Shown here piece by piece: positions 6,295 through 6,579 of a stretch of DNA of 6,579 nt. The stretch lies in NCBI GenBank assembly GCA_019314085.1, contig JAFCZZ010000185.1, forward strand, positions 1 through 6,579, in the 5' to 3' direction. The position numbers were made by a program, and so were the translations under genes. The first letter of the stretch is position 1, and the number at the start of each line of letters is the position of its first letter. Under the pieces are notes generated by a model. That model was not told where the DNA came from. It was given only the letters and a program-made list of their open reading frames with translations, and made no database searches. The stretch comes from Deltaproteobacteria bacterium. Lineage in GTDB: Bacteria; Desulfobacterota; Syntrophia; Syntrophales; UBA2210.

Positions 6295-6579
6295 ATGAGA
6301 ATCGCGGACAGTATAGAACGCCTGGGGGTTGAAACCGCCTTTGCGGTTTCCGCCGAGGCGGCCGCTTTCGCGGCAGAGGGCAACAAGGTATATCCCTTTC
6401 ATCTGGGTGATATGAACATCATAACGCCTTCCAACATTATGGACGCGGCTGAAAAGGCAATGCGGGGAGGAAAGACAGGCTATTGTCCGAACGCGGGGAT
6501 ACCCCAGTTGCGTGAGCTGTTGGCCGATGATGTCAGCGGATCACATGGGATTGATTATACCATGGAAAATGTCTCCATC
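6295..6579 (+). CDS. Class I/II PLP-dependent aminotransferase, N-terminal part (3' partial)
   Basis: Ninety-five codons run from the ATG at 6295 to the window end without a stop. The fragment shows the N-terminal region of fold-type I aspartate-aminotransferase-like enzymes: VYPFHLGDMNIITPSNIMDA (about 33-52), then KTGYCPNAGIPQLRELLADD, the substrate-loop and early helix region, then a GIDYTMENVSI segment that leads into the large PLP domain. The PLP lysine and the rest of the active site are beyond the window, so the substrate cannot be read. The start is set by AAGGAG (6283-6288), six bases upstream. An ATG at 6290 is followed at once by a stop. The gene begins 12 bases after the hydroxypyruvate reductase stop, so the two are very likely co-transcribed. 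A role in interconverting hydroxypyruvate and serine is suggested only by that neighbour. Confidence 0.88.
   Translation, partial: MRIADSIERLGVETAFAVSAEAAAFAAEGNKVYPFHLGDMNIITPSNIMDAAEKAMRGGKTGYCPNAGIPQLRELLADDVSGSHGIDYTMENVSI

Overview
The window carries six protein genes, two of them cut by the window edges, and no RNA genes, IS elements or CRISPR arrays that I can see. Gene families and order (a PhoH ATPase, a seven-TM HD phosphodiesterase and YbeY in one operon, beside an MltD-type LysM transglycosylase) suggest a Gram-negative bacterium. Desulfobacterota (former Deltaproteobacteria, Syntrophales-like) is my best guess. It rests on remembered family consensus, not on a search.

Layout. 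Bases 1-1142 (+) hold the 3' part of an MltD-like lytic transglycosylase with three C-terminal LysM repeats. It converges on a minus-strand operon, across a 43-bp gap with an imperfect inverted repeat. The operon reads from right to left: phoH (about 4934-3925), a 760-residue PgpH/YqfF-type c-di-AMP phosphodiesterase (3911-1629) and the rRNA maturation nuclease ybeY (1632-1186). The last two overlap by 4 bases (ATGA). A divergent intergenic region then carries a plausible sigma70-type promoter for a plus-strand operon: an NADH-type hydroxypyruvate reductase (5124-6282) and, 12 bases later, the first 95 codons of a class I/II aminotransferase (6295 to the window end).

The most striking observation is that two highly conserved genes are each put out of frame by a short tandem duplication. 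In phoH a 14-bp unit is repeated (4558-4585, one mismatch), just before the Walker A motif. In the hydroxypyruvate reductase a 10-bp unit is repeated perfectly (5863-5884), between the NAD-binding motif and the catalytic Arg. Removing one copy in either gene restores an uninterrupted family-consensus protein. Two such lesions about 1.3 kb apart in otherwise intact genes point to assembly or consensus error, or to a real short-duplication mutation process. Reads across the junctions would decide.

Functionally, the left operon joins RNA metabolism (PhoH/YbeZ and YbeY) with cyclic dinucleotide turnover. The right operon looks like a small serine/hydroxypyruvate/glycerate module. Its reductase closely resembles the plant peroxisomal photorespiratory enzyme HPR1 as I remember it. 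I found no clearly novel system; the frame-breaking duplications and the plant-type reductase are the points worth following up.
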